A stretch of 64,000 nucleotides of DNA from positions 1,240,001-1,304,000 of the forward strand of contig CAVUNO010000017.1 in the NCBI GenBank assembly GCA_963742875.1, given 5' to 3'. Position numbers and translations under genes: made by a program. The stretch comes from Bog-532 sp963742875 (lineage in GTDB: Bacteria; Actinomycetota; Actinomycetes; Streptosporangiales; Streptosporangiaceae). The notes under the pieces were generated by a model, which saw nothing but the letters and a program-made list of their open reading frames with translations, was not told the origin of the DNA and did no database searches. Every line of letters begins with the position of its first letter. Within the stretch, counting starts at the first letter, position 1. Of this stretch, positions 54,485-63,657 are shown piece by piece.

Positions 54485-56176
54485 TCAGCCGACCGACGGC
54501 CCGAGCCCGAGCGACTGCGGCGTGCTGGGGTCCGGGGACGGCTGGTTCAGGCCCTCGTCGAGGGGGCCGAACTCCGTCATCAGCGCCGGGCTGCCGCCCC
54601 ACGGCGTCTGCTCCTCGGCGACCAGGGTGTTGGTCGTCAGCAGCAGGCCGGCGACTGAGGCGCCGTTCTGCAGAGCCGACCGGGCCACCCGCAGCGGATC
54701 GATGATACCCATATCGATCATGTTGCCATAGCGGCCCCCGAGGGCGTCAAAGCCCTCGTCCGGCCCCATGGGCGTGATATTGGCCACTACCTCGGTGCCG
54801 TTGTAGCCGGCGTTGGCCGCGATCAGGTAGGCGGGCTCGGTGAGCGCCTTCCGCACAATCTCGACGCCGATCGCGTAGTCATCCCGGACGTCCAGGTCAT
54901 TGAGCGCGCCTTCGGCGTGCAGCAGCGCTGCGCCGCCGCCCGCCACGATGCCCTCGGCCATCGCGGCCCGCGTCGCGGACAGCGCGTCCTCCACGCGGTG
55001 CTGCAGTTCCTTCAGCTCCGCGCTGGTCGGGGCGCCGACGCTGATCACGGCCACCTTGCCGGACAGGGCGCCGATCCGCTCGCTCAGGACATCCTCGTCG
55101 ATCCCGAACGTGGCGCGTTCCATTTCCGACCGCATCTGGGCGAGGCGGAACTCCACCGCGTCCGCGGACCCATGGCCGCCGATGATGGTGGTGCTGTCGG
55201 CGTTGACCCGGACCTGCGACGCCCGGCCCAGCTGCTCGATGGTCATCGTCTCCAGCGAGAACCCGGAGTGCTTGCTGTACACCGCGCCGCCGGTGAGCAC
55301 GGCGATGTCCTCCAGCTTGTGCAGCCGACGGTCCCCGAAACCGGGCGCCCGCACCGCGACGCACTGGAAGATCCGGTTGACGTGGTTGTGCACCAGCATG
55401 GACAGCGCGCTGCCCTCGACGTTCTCGGCCAGGATCACCAGCGGCCGCGGCGCCCGCATGATCTTGTCCAGCAGCGGCATCAGCTCCTGGACCTTGGTGA
55501 TCTTCTCGCTGCAGAGCAGAATGTAGGGATCGTCGACGACGGCTTCCAGGGCTGCCGGGTTGGTCACCATATAGGGCGACAGGTACCCGTTGTCGAACTC
55601 GAAGCCGTCGGCGAAGTCGACCGTCATCCCGGACCTGGGCGACTCCTCCACCGTGACGATGCCGCCATCGCCGACGGTGTAAAGCGCCTTCGCGATCGTC
55701 GCGCCGACCGTGTCGTCGTCATTCGCGGAGATGGCCGCCACCCGCGCGTAGTCCTCCTCCGTCTTCACCGGATGCGCGACGCTGCGCAGGTGCTCGACCA
55801 GGCGGCCGACGGCCAGGTCGATGCCGCGCTTGACCAGGACCGGGTTGCCGCCCTTGCCGATGGCGTCCATGCCCGCGTGCACGATGGCCTGGGCGATGAC
55901 GGTCGCGGTGGTGGTCCCGTCACCGACGATGTCGTTGGTCTTGATCGCCGCTTCCTTGACCAGCTGGGCGCCCATGTTCTCGAACTGGTTTTTCAGGAAG
56001 ATCTCGCGCGCGATCGTCACGCCGTCGTTGGTGACGACCGGCGACCCGGTGATCTTCTCCAGGATGACGTTGCGCCCTTTGGGGCCGAGTGTTGACTTCA
56101 CGGCCTCGGCGAGCTGGTCGACGCCGGCCAGCAGCAGGCTCCGGGCTTCCTCATTGAAACGCAGTTCCTTGGCCAT
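54485..56176 (-). CDS. groEL: GroEL-like chaperonin of the monooxygenase operon
   Basis: A 563-residue chaperonin: STLGPKGRNVILEKITGSPV, NDIVGDGTTTATVIAQAIV (ATP site), ESPRSGMTVDFADGFEFDNG, AVRAPGFGDRRLHKLEDIAV, EGIVAGGGAALLHAEGAL. The C-terminus is Pro/Ser-rich and lacks the usual GGM tail. No GroES or CIRCE element is nearby. Group 5 propane/acetone monooxygenases need such a dedicated GroEL (MimG type) to fold the hydroxylase. AGGAGG precedes the ATG. The divergent tail and location separate it from housekeeping GroEL. Confidence 0.95.
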   Translation of the reverse strand: MAKELRFNEEARSLLLAGVDQLAEAVKSTLGPKGRNVILEKITGSPVVTNDGVTIAREIFLKNQFENMGAQLVKEAAIKTNDIVGDGTTTATVIAQAIVHAGMDAIGKGGNPVLVKRGIDLAVGRLVEHLRSVAHPVKTEEDYARVAAISANDDDTVGATIAKALYTVGDGGIVTVEESPRSGMTVDFADGFEFDNGYLSPYMVTNPAALEAVVDDPYILLCSEKITKVQELMPLLDKIMRAPRPLVILAENVEGSALSMLVHNHVNRIFQCVAVRAPGFGDRRLHKLEDIAVLTGGAVYSKHSGFSLETMTIEQLGRASQVRVNADSTTIIGGHGSADAVEFRLAQMRSEMERATFGIDEDVLSERIGALSGKVAVISVGAPTSAELKELQHRVEDALSATRAAMAEGIVAGGGAALLHAEGALNDLDVRDDYAIGVEIVRKALTEPAYLIAANAGYNGTEVVANITPMGPDEGFDALGGRYGNMIDMGIIDPLRVARSALQNGASVAGLLLTTNTLVAEEQTPWGGSPALMTEFGPLDEGLNQPSPDPSTPQSLGLGPSVG

Positions 56177-56227
56177 TGGTCCTCCTGGGACTTACGAATG
56201 CGGCAAACAGATGGGCGAAGGGGCGGG

Positions 56228-57253
56228 CTAAGGGACGAGAATGGCCCGGCCGCGGACGCGCCCAGCGTCGAGATCGCCGAGCGCTTCGACCGCGGCGTCC
56301 AGGGGGTAGGTCCGGGTGTGCAGGGTGACCTTGCCCGCCTGGGCGAGAGCCATAAGCTCGGCGAGCTCGTTGTAGGTGCCGACGATGTTGCCGATAATGT
56401 TGCGCTCGGTGGAGATGATGTCCAGCGTCGGGATCTCCAGCGTGCCGCCGTAGCCGATGACGAAGTAGGAGCCGGCCGGGGCGGTCATGTTCCACCCGTC
56501 CATCTCGGCGCCCTGCTCGGCCACGAAGTCGAGCACCACTTCGGCGCCGGTGCCGCCGGTCAGGTCCTTGACGGCGTCGACCTGGCCGCCGTCGGCGACC
56601 ACGGTGTGCTGCGCGCCAAGCTGCTCGGCCAGCTTCAGCGCGTCGGGATTGCGGTCGACCACGATGATCCGGGTCGCGGTCAGCGCGGCGAGGCACTGGA
56701 CGCCGATGTGGCCCAGGCCGCCAGCGCCGATGACCACGCAGGTGGTGCCCGGGTACAGCAGCGGGATGGCCTTACGGACCGCGTGGTAGGCCGTGATGCC
56801 CGCGTCGGCCAGGGCGGCGACGTCCTCCGGCTTGGTCTCCGGGTCCAGTTTCACGCAGGCCCGGGCCGAGGTCAGCAGGTATTCGGCCATGCCGCCGTCG
56901 GTGGACAGGCCCGGGAAGGAGCTGTTGATGCAGTGCATGTCGTCGCCGGCCCGGCAGGCGTGGCACAGCCCGCAGGTCGGGGTGGGGTGCAGGATGACCG
57001 TGTCGCCGACGGCCACGTTGGTCACCGCCGAACCGATCTCATGCACCCAGCCGGCGTTCTCGTGCCCCAGGATGTAGGGCAGCGGTGTGCCCATTGCCGC
57101 GTCCCACTGGCCCTCGATGATGTGCAGGTCGGTGCGGCAGACCCCCGCCCCGCCGATCTTCACGATGACGTCGAGCGGGCCACTGATCTTTGGTTCGGGA
57201 ACCTCGTCGATCACCGGCATCTGGTGAAATTCGTGCAAGCGGACGGCCTTCAC
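56228..57253 (-). CDS. Zn-dependent secondary alcohol dehydrogenase
   Basis: A 341-residue medium-chain dehydrogenase: GGAGVCRTDLHIIEGQWDAA (catalytic Cys), LGHENAGWVHEIGSAV (His, Glu), the structural zinc loop CGLCHACRAGDDMHC, and CVVIGAGGLGHIGVQCLAAL for NAD. In monooxygenase clusters this enzyme oxidises 2-propanol to acetone. The ATG overlaps the stop of the preceding DUF59-cluster gene as ATGA, so it is translationally coupled in the prm operon. Confidence 0.94.
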   Translation of the reverse strand: MKAVRLHEFHQMPVIDEVPEPKISGPLDVIVKIGGAGVCRTDLHIIEGQWDAAMGTPLPYILGHENAGWVHEIGSAVTNVAVGDTVILHPTPTCGLCHACRAGDDMHCINSSFPGLSTDGGMAEYLLTSARACVKLDPETKPEDVAALADAGITAYHAVRKAIPLLYPGTTCVVIGAGGLGHIGVQCLAALTATRIIVVDRNPDALKLAEQLGAQHTVVADGGQVDAVKDLTGGTGAEVVLDFVAEQGAEMDGWNMTAPAGSYFVIGYGGTLEIPTLDIISTERNIIGNIVGTYNELAELMALAQAGKVTLHTRTYPLDAAVEALGDLDAGRVRGRAILVP

Positions 57254-58090
57254 TGGTCCTCCTCGCCCTGTCCCTGCGTGTCGTAGCGGTACTGAAGCAT
57301 GCCGCGGCAGATGCTGCCGTTTGACTCGATGCTGATCCGCGTCGTCCTGGCCTTGCGCAGGTGCAGCGGCATCGCGTCGCCGCTGACCGGCGCTCCGGTC
57401 CTGGGGTCGATCAGCAACGGCGCGTTGTCGCCGGCCGGCAGGCCCAGCTCGGCCCGGCGCTGCCGCAGCCGGTCCAGCTCACGAGAGACCGGCAGGTCAC
57501 CCAGAACCATGCCGGGCAGCCGCGACGGGTCGGTGCCGGCCGCAATGAGCGGCCGGCACACCGAGATCGGTGCCGGCCATGACCGCCTTGCGCAAGAAGT
57601 CGGCGCGCAGCTCGTGCAGCTCGCCGACCGCCTCCCCGTCGAACGATTGCGCGAAGCCCGCGTGCGCGGCCACTCCGCCGTTGATGGCGGCCGAGGCGAA
57701 ATGATCTTCCAGCACGATCTCCGTGCTGCGCACCCCCGGCAGCGCGGACACCGCGTCGTAGGCGTCCGCCACCATCAGGAAGGCGAAGTTGGGCGCGCAG
57801 AAGTAGGTGGGGAGGCGCAGCCGGACCTGAGCGTCCCCGTCCGGGGAGATGGTGTACGACGCGACGAACCCGAGCGAGGTGATCGGCTCGTCGAGTTCCG
57901 GGTCACGCACCGTCCCGAGCGCATCCAGGATCCCCGCCGGAGCGGGCCCGGGGTGTTGTTTCCCCGGATGAGCGCCGCCGGCCGGAGCGGGCCCGGGGTG
58001 TTGTTTCCCCGGATGAGCGCCGCCCGCCGGAGCGGGCCCGGGGCGCTGCTTCCCCGGGCCCGCTCCGGTCGCGGTGGTGGGGGAGGTCAT
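57250..58090 (-). pseudogene. DUF59 (MIP18/PaaD-like) protein of the monooxygenase operon, one frameshift
   Basis: ATG 58090 (ATGA overlap with the amidohydrolase) begins a Pro-rich repeat N-terminus, then the DUF59 domain: ILDALGTVRDPELDEPITSL, VRLRLPTYFCAPNFAFLMVA, and LHELRADFLRKAVMAG. The frame then drifts, while the neighbouring frame continues VCRPLIAAGTDPSRLPGMVL, LRQRRAELGLPAGDNAPLLI and ISIESNGSICRGMLQYRYD to the stop at 57250, overlapping the dehydrogenase start. The total is one base too long, so one extra base near 57560-57568 would make a single ~279-residue protein. Related operons, as I recall, have one such gene here. DUF59 proteins help Fe-S or metal-centre assembly. Confidence 0.8.
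57932..58057 (-). repeat. 45-bp tandem repeat coding a Pro/Gly-rich N-terminus
   Basis: Nearly three copies of a 45-bp unit encode PGKQHPGPAPAGGAH (residues about 12-53 of the DUF59 protein). The unit is a multiple of three, so the frame holds. It makes a flexible basic tail not seen in ordinary DUF59 proteins. Confidence 0.88.
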
Positions 58091-59157
58091 GCCCCCGCGA
58101 CCGGCGCCGCGTCCTCGACCAGCTTGGCGTCGTCCTGTTCGGCCGGCTGGCCGCCGGACTCGTCCTTCAGCTGGAACTCCTTGGGCACCTCTATGCCGTA
58201 GAGCTTGGCGGCGTTCAGGCCGAGGATCTTCTTCTTGCCGGCCGTGCCCAGCCGCGGGTAGTCGGAGAACTCGTCGCTGGGGTAGTCCCAGTCGACGAAT
58301 CCCTCGATCTGCCACTTGGGCTCCCAGATGCCGTAGTCGCTGCCGAAGGTCATCTTGTCCTCGCCGACCCAGAACAGCAGCTCGCCCATGACCTTGGCGA
58401 AGAACTTGGGCCGCGCATACATCAGGCCGCCGATGACCACGGACAGGCCGGCGTAGACGTTGGGCTCCTGCGTCGCCATGAAGCAGAAGTCCTCGATCCG
58501 CGGCAGGCCCACGTGCTCGACGATGAAGTTCAGGTCCGGGAAGTCGGTCGCGGCGTGGTCGACGTCGGATACGTCGAACGCGTCCTTGTCCAGCGGCCAG
58601 ATCGTCGGGCCCTTGTGCACGTGGACGTTCTTGATGCCGAGGTTCTGCGCGGCTTCCAGGAAGCGGTACGCGCCCGGGTCGCTCAGCTTGTATCCGCGCG
58701 AGCCGTTGTTCCACTCGGCGGTGTAGAGCTTGACGCCCTTGGAGCCGAACCGCTCCACGTTGCGCCTGAGTTCCTCGAGGCCGGGGTCGCCGTCGCGGGG
58801 GTCGAACCGGGTGTTGTAGACGAACTTCCCAGGGTGTTTCTGCCCCATCAGCGCGTTGCGCTCGGTGGTGTTGAAGCCCTCCGCGTACCACTCCTTCAGG
58901 TACGTCGGCTGGAAGACCGCCACGTCCACGTACCCGTCCTCGAAGACGTCCTTCATCAGGTCGTCCTCGGAGTACTTCTGGAAGTGCTCAAGGGTCCAGT
59001 GCGTCTCGGGCGGCCCGAGCGACTGGTATGCGTGGAAGCATTCGATCCAGCCCTTGGCGTACTGCTCAGCCCCCTTCACCCAGTTGTCCGGGGCCGCGTT
59101 CCAGTAATGCATATGGCTATCGACGATGAAGTACTTCTCGCCATCCTTCTCGTACAC
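58087..59157 (-). CDS. Amidohydrolase family 2 protein of the monooxygenase cluster
   Basis: A 356-residue TIM-barrel hydrolase from GTG 59157 (GGAGG five bases upstream). YFIVDSHMHYWNAAPDNW has H-x-H metal ligands. FIVEHVGLPRIEDFCF and KMTFGSDYGIWEPKWQIEGF give the later His and Asp. It is a regular member of group 5 SDIMO clusters, of unproven role; metal handling or ring/amide hydrolysis have been suggested in general. It lies between prmD and the DUF59 gene. Confidence 0.92.
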   Translation of the reverse strand: MYEKDGEKYFIVDSHMHYWNAAPDNWVKGAEQYAKGWIECFHAYQSLGPPETHWTLEHFQKYSEDDLMKDVFEDGYVDVAVFQPTYLKEWYAEGFNTTERNALMGQKHPGKFVYNTRFDPRDGDPGLEELRRNVERFGSKGVKLYTAEWNNGSRGYKLSDPGAYRFLEAAQNLGIKNVHVHKGPTIWPLDKDAFDVSDVDHAATDFPDLNFIVEHVGLPRIEDFCFMATQEPNVYAGLSVVIGGLMYARPKFFAKVMGELLFWVGEDKMTFGSDYGIWEPKWQIEGFVDWDYPSDEFSDYPRLGTAGKKKILGLNAAKLYGIEVPKEFQLKDESGGQPAEQDDAKLVEDAAPVAGA

Positions 59158-59199
59158 TGTGCCTCCTTGCCGAGCTGGGTCGAGTGCGTCCGCGCGCCG

Positions 59200-59580
59200 C
59201 TAGCCGCGTGGAGTGAGGTCGGTGAGGTCGAAGCCGAGGTACTCGGCCGCTTCCTCCGGGTTGGAAAACATGATCGTGCGGTCGTCCAGGTGGACCATCC
59301 GGCCGTAGTGCGTCGACATGTTCTCCTCGAACTCCGCGGCGTCGAAGTAGCCGGGCTCCTCGCCGAGCGCGTCGGAGACCTCGTCGTAGTCGACGTCCAT
59401 CCGGCCGACCGCATCAACCCTGATCATGGACGGCAGGAACGTCACGGTCACGTTCGGCTTGTCCTTCATGACCCGCGCGACGACCGCGCCGACCTGGTTG
59501 TTCATCAGCGTGAAACCGCACCTGTTCGACGCCGTGTTATCGGACTTGAACGGGCTCTCGGAGGTTTTGAACGTGGTCAC
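59200..59580 (-). CDS. prmD: Monooxygenase coupling protein PrmD (MmoB/DmpM family)
   Basis: A 126-residue regulatory protein from GTG 59580, overlapping the prmC stop as GTGA. SNRCGFTLMNNQVGAVVARV, MKDKPNVTVTFLPSMIRVDA, VGRMDVDYDEVSDALGEE match the MmoB/DmpM fold, which binds the hydroxylase without cofactors and tunes electron and substrate entry. The C-terminus continues with GRMVHLDDRTIMFSNPEEAA, EYLGFDLTDLTPRG. Fourth structural gene of the operon. Confidence 0.93.
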   Translation of the reverse strand: MTTFKTSESPFKSDNTASNRCGFTLMNNQVGAVVARVMKDKPNVTVTFLPSMIRVDAVGRMDVDYDEVSDALGEEPGYFDAAEFEENMSTHYGRMVHLDDRTIMFSNPEEAAEYLGFDLTDLTPRG

Positions 59581-60746
59581 TGGCCCAGCTCCTTCGGTAC
59601 GTCCAGGTGCAGTTCGGACACGACTGCGGCGAAACGGCTCTTGACGGCGTCCAGGCCGTCCTCGAAGCGCGGCGGCTTGGAGTCCGGCTGCGACCAGATC
59701 GGCTGCAGGGTCCGGGCGGCGGTGATGGCGCGCGGCACCCAGGTCGACAGCCACTGCTGGATGATCTGCTTGTTGTGGTCGGCGAACTCGCGGTCGTCGG
59801 TAAGCAGCTCGAACATGGCCCGCGTGTAGCGCAGGTCACGCTCGGCGAAGTCGTGCTCGGCCGCGCCGACGATCGTCGGCGTCACGAAGTCGCCGTTGCG
59901 CGGCGCGGCGTGCTGCACGAGCTGGCTGCGGAACAGCTCGCCGACCAGCGGCTCGAACACGACGTTGGATGCGAAGATGGCCTCGCACCAGTCGTCGATC
60001 GCGGTGAGCTGCTCGGCGGTCTCCCGCACGCCCTGCCAGACCGGGTCGGAGTTCCACGTCTGGATGTGCGCGGCTCCGTCGAAACCGTTGATCTCCTCCG
60101 ACAGCGTCAGGTTGTACAGCGCGAGGTCCTGGGCGGCCCGGATGCGGTGCATGCTGTTCACCGAGATCGCGTTGTTGTGCATGTTGGTCGGCGCCCGGCG
60201 GTTGGCGTTGGCGTACAGGTACAGGCCGAGGCCGTGGTCGACATGCATCCACGCGCCGACGTTGCGCTCGACGAAGCGCACCCAGTTCCGGTTCCACTGC
60301 TCGAACGCCTTGGACTGGCGGGCGTTATCGATATTCTGGTTGACCTGGCGCACCACGTTGGAGTTGTAGCGGTAGATGGTGAGTTCCCACTCCTCGTTCG
60401 GGTCCCGGAACTCGTGCCAGCCGGTGGCGGGCCAGTTGTAGCCCTTGCCGCCGGAACCGGGGAAGCGCTCGGGCTCGGGCCGGTCCGACCCCCACGCCTT
60501 CAGGACCGTCCAGTCCAGCGGGTAACCGCCGCGGCCATCGGAGAACCCGTACAGCCAGCCCTGGGAGAGGTAGTGCCGGGGGTCCGGCTGGACCTCCACG
60601 GTCACGTCCTCGTAGTGGGACGGCTTGCGCTTGGCCGGGTTGAAGTAGGTGAACTTGCGGTTGTCAGAGTCCGGGAATTCCTTCGCACCGGCCTCGGCGT
60701 CGGTAAAGACCGGCTTGGGAACGCTGCGCTCTTGCGGAGTAGTCAT
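59577..60746 (-). CDS. prmC: Hydroxylase small (beta) subunit PrmC
   Basis: A 389-residue protein from ATG 60746 (AAGGA close upstream) or ATG 60764. FTYFNPAKRKPSHYEDVTVE, LSQGWLYGFSDGRGGYPLDW and ANANRRAPTNMHNNAISVNS are typical of small subunits of soluble diiron monooxygenases. It has no metal ligands and pairs with PrmA to form the (alpha-beta) hydroxylase core. The stop overlaps the prmD start. Confidence 0.94.
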   Translation of the reverse strand: MTTPQERSVPKPVFTDAEAGAKEFPDSDNRKFTYFNPAKRKPSHYEDVTVEVQPDPRHYLSQGWLYGFSDGRGGYPLDWTVLKAWGSDRPEPERFPGSGGKGYNWPATGWHEFRDPNEEWELTIYRYNSNVVRQVNQNIDNARQSKAFEQWNRNWVRFVERNVGAWMHVDHGLGLYLYANANRRAPTNMHNNAISVNSMHRIRAAQDLALYNLTLSEEINGFDGAAHIQTWNSDPVWQGVRETAEQLTAIDDWCEAIFASNVVFEPLVGELFRSQLVQHAAPRNGDFVTPTIVGAAEHDFAERDLRYTRAMFELLTDDREFADHNKQIIQQWLSTWVPRAITAARTLQPIWSQPDSKPPRFEDGLDAVKSRFAAVVSELHLDVPKELGQ

Positions 60747-60837
60747 GAGTCCTTCTTTCGTCATTCCAGCTCATATCGCTACCGGGAGAGCGGCTCTGTC
60801 TGGCTCAGAGCGCAGCTCAGGCTCCGGGTTACCTTCG

Positions 60838-61881
60838 TCATTCCTCGGGTTCACCGGTGGTCGTGAACTTGTCGTAGTAGATGCGCTTTTCTTCCACGCC
60901 GAGCGTGGCGAGCAGCGGCACCGCGGCCTCCACCATCGGCGGGGGGCCGCACACGTAGGCGTGCGCCCCGGTCAGATTGTCGGCGTGCCGCTTGACGACA
61001 TCCGTGATCAGGCCGGTCTCGCCGTCCCAGTCGTCGTCATCGGACGGCTCGGACAGCGCCGGGAGGTAGCGGAAGTTGGGCAGCTTCTCCTCCAGGTCGC
61101 GCAGCTCGGACTCGAAGCACAGGTCCCGCTTGGTGCGCGCGCCGTAGAAGTACGTGGCCTTGCGCTCGAGGCGGCGCTCGACCATCGACCGCAGCAGGGC
61201 CAGGATCGGCGCCATACCCGCACCGCCGCCCACGAAGACCAGGTCGTCGTCGCCGTCGCGGAGGGTGAAAACGCCGAATGGTCCCGACAGATCCAGCCGG
61301 TCGCCTACCTGGACCTTGGAGTCCAGGAAATGCGAGAACTTCCCGTCCGGGTACACCTTGATGACGAACTCGAGCAGCCCGCCCTCGCGGCTCGTGATGT
61401 TGGCCATCGAGAACGACCGCACCGTGTCCGTGTCCGGAATCGTGATGTCCATGTACTGGCCGGGGAAGAACCTGATCTCTTCCGGCTCGATCAGCTTCAG
61501 GACGACGTGCCGCATGTCGTGGGTGACCGGGTCGTTGGCGACCACTTCCGCCACGCCCTGCTGGATCGGCAGGCCGGAGCGGATCATCTCTTCGTCGTAG
61601 TTGAGTAGCTCAATCGTGACGTCTTCGTAGACGTGCGCGCGGCAGAGCAGGGTGTAGCCTTCCTCCTTCTCGTAGTCGGGCAGCGCGAAGGTCGAGTACC
61701 GGTCGTGCTCGATGTCGTCGCCCTCGAGGATGAACGATTTACAGGACGAGCACTGGCCCTCCTTGCAGCCGTGCATGAGCATGATCCCCTGCTCGGCTGC
61801 GGCGCGAAGGACGTTCTGGTCCTCGTCGACCTCAATCTCGATACCGACCGGCTCGAAACGCACGATGTGTTTCTCGCCCAT
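60838..61881 (-). CDS. prmB: Monooxygenase reductase PrmB (2Fe-2S, FAD, NADH)
   Basis: A 347-residue reductase from ATG 61881 (GAGG just upstream). The plant-type ferredoxin domain has C-K-E-G-Q-C-S-S-C plus a later LLC for the 2Fe-2S cluster. FAD binding is RSFSMANITS (R-x-Y/F-S), and NADH binding is VFVGGGAGMAPILALLRSMV plus HAYVCGPPPMVEAAVPLLA. It passes electrons from NADH to the diiron hydroxylase. Second gene of the operon. Confidence 0.95.
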   Translation of the reverse strand: MGEKHIVRFEPVGIEIEVDEDQNVLRAAAEQGIMLMHGCKEGQCSSCKSFILEGDDIEHDRYSTFALPDYEKEEGYTLLCRAHVYEDVTIELLNYDEEMIRSGLPIQQGVAEVVANDPVTHDMRHVVLKLIEPEEIRFFPGQYMDITIPDTDTVRSFSMANITSREGGLLEFVIKVYPDGKFSHFLDSKVQVGDRLDLSGPFGVFTLRDGDDDLVFVGGGAGMAPILALLRSMVERRLERKATYFYGARTKRDLCFESELRDLEEKLPNFRYLPALSEPSDDDDWDGETGLITDVVKRHADNLTGAHAYVCGPPPMVEAAVPLLATLGVEEKRIYYDKFTTTGEPEE

Positions 61882-62004
61882 GGTCACCTCACGATCAGTG
61901 CTGCGCTGCGTGGTAGCAGGGGGGCCAAAGTGTTACCTCCGGCCCTCCTGCCTCACCGGCATCCGGGCTGCGCTCGGGCGTCCGCCCCGTACTCAGGTGG
62001 GCGC

Positions 62005-63657
62005 TCAGGCGTCTGCCGGAGCCGGCCTGCCCGCCGGGCCTCCCTTGATGTAGTCGGCGTGGAACGCCTGGCGCTGCTCGTCGGTCATCTCGTTGAGCAG
62101 CACGTTGGGGCTCTGGAGCGGAGGCATGCGGCGCAGGTGGTCCAGCGTCCACATCTTCTTCGGGTCCAGGTTCAGGTGCGGCTGGGCGACCATGGTCTTG
62201 CCGTCGTCGCGGACGAAGCCCATGTCGCTTACCACATCGGCCCAGTTCCAGCCGTGGTAGAGGGTTTCCCATTCGCGCTTACCGATGAGCTGGCCCATGT
62301 TCGGCGTCTCGCGGCCCTGGTAGGTCGGGCGGAAGGCCGTCTCGTCGGTCCACTGGCATTCCTTGTGACAGTACGTGCGCCATTGCCCGTCGACCTCGGC
62401 CATGGTCATGTCCTCGCGGACCAGGCACGGGACCATGCAGGTCCAGCAGCGGTGCGGGTAGGCGTAGTCGACGTCCTCGGCCACGATCGGATGGTGACCG
62501 TTCGGCATGGACAGGCGGTTGTAGTTTTCCCACCACTTGCCGTACTTGTCATACCAGCCCGGGTACTTGTACTCGAACCACTCGAAGTCCTCGTCGGTCA
62601 TCGGGTCGATCCGCCAGTAGTTCGCCAGCCAGCCGGTGGCGAAGAACTGCGCGACCTCGTGCACGTAGCCCTTGTTCCAGATCTGGTTCCAGGCTTCCTC
62701 GATGAGGTCGTGCGGGATGACCAGGCCGTACTTCTCCAGTGGCAGGAGATAGCTGCGGTAGTAGTCGTCGTAGATCCACCGGCGCCACATCTCGGCGTAG
62801 GACTCACGATCCTTGCGGCGGTCCTTGGTGCCGTACTCGATGAACGTGCCGATGGCCGCGTCCACCACACGGTGGTTGTTCCACCACGCATAGCGCAGGT
62901 CACGCTCGAGGAGCTGATGGTTGCTCTCGTCCGAGAGCGCCATCAGCAGGGTCGCGTAACCGTTGCTGATGTGCCGCGACTCGTCCGACTGCACCGAGTG
63001 GAACACGGTGGGCAGCAGGTAGTCGCCGTTCGCGGCCGCTTCGGCGGGCATGGCGACGAACAGCGTGTTGGTGAACGCCGTCTCGGCCACGATGGTCAGG
63101 TAGATACTCGCCGCGGTGATGGCGTCACCGGTGATGAAGCCCTCGGCGAACTGCCGGCCGATCGTCCCGCAGTAGTCACTCTGGAAGTCGCGGAGACTGG
63201 AGTTGAATCCGGCCGGGTCGATGTAGTTGTTCATGTACAGGCGCTTGAGGTTCTGCTGGATCGTCGAGTGCCGTACCTCGTCGATCATCTGGATCGCCTG
63301 GCCGTTGTGCAGTTCCGGGTTGGGAACCGTACGGAACAGCAGCGGCATCGCCCGGGCGGCCGAGATCTCCGGGAGCGGAATGATGGACAGGAACAGCTTC
63401 TGCCACTCCAGCCAGCGCTCCTGCACCTGGCGGAACATGTTGCCGCGGATCGCGCCGTCCTGGGCACCGTAGACCCGGTGGTCCTTTTCTTCCTCCATCG
63501 GGAAGTAGGACCGCAGGACCTGCTTAAGCGGGTCCTTCTTCTGAGCCTTGCGGAACGTGTAGTCCGTCCCGTACTGCGAAACCGGCTCGTGGTACTGCGG
63601 TTCCCAGGCCAGTTCCTGGATCTTCTGGTGAGCCTTTGCCACACTCTGGCGACTCAT
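62005..63657 (-). CDS. prmA: Propane/acetone monooxygenase hydroxylase large subunit PrmA
   Basis: A 550-residue protein from ATG 63657 (AGGGG upstream; a longer frame is rejected). The carboxylate-bridged diiron site has E97 (PLPEISAARA), E127 and H130 (DEVRH), E192 (TIVAETAFTN), E226 and H229 (SDESRH). PHRCWTCMVPCLVRE and a HKECQW stretch form a Cys cluster common in this group. It hydroxylates propane at C2 or oxidises acetone, using O2 and electrons from PrmB. The order prmA-B-C-D plus GroEL defines group 5 SDIMOs. Confidence 0.96.
   Translation of the reverse strand: MSRQSVAKAHQKIQELAWEPQYHEPVSQYGTDYTFRKAQKKDPLKQVLRSYFPMEEEKDHRVYGAQDGAIRGNMFRQVQERWLEWQKLFLSIIPLPEISAARAMPLLFRTVPNPELHNGQAIQMIDEVRHSTIQQNLKRLYMNNYIDPAGFNSSLRDFQSDYCGTIGRQFAEGFITGDAITAASIYLTIVAETAFTNTLFVAMPAEAAANGDYLLPTVFHSVQSDESRHISNGYATLLMALSDESNHQLLERDLRYAWWNNHRVVDAAIGTFIEYGTKDRRKDRESYAEMWRRWIYDDYYRSYLLPLEKYGLVIPHDLIEEAWNQIWNKGYVHEVAQFFATGWLANYWRIDPMTDEDFEWFEYKYPGWYDKYGKWWENYNRLSMPNGHHPIVAEDVDYAYPHRCWTCMVPCLVREDMTMAEVDGQWRTYCHKECQWTDETAFRPTYQGRETPNMGQLIGKREWETLYHGWNWADVVSDMGFVRDDGKTMVAQPHLNLDPKKMWTLDHLRRMPPLQSPNVLLNEMTDEQRQAFHADYIKGGPAGRPAPADA

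Noticed and set aside
56177..56227. A CIRCE/HrcA operator in front of groEL
   Set aside because: No TTAGCACTC-type inverted repeat is present; the gene is simply part of the prm operon.
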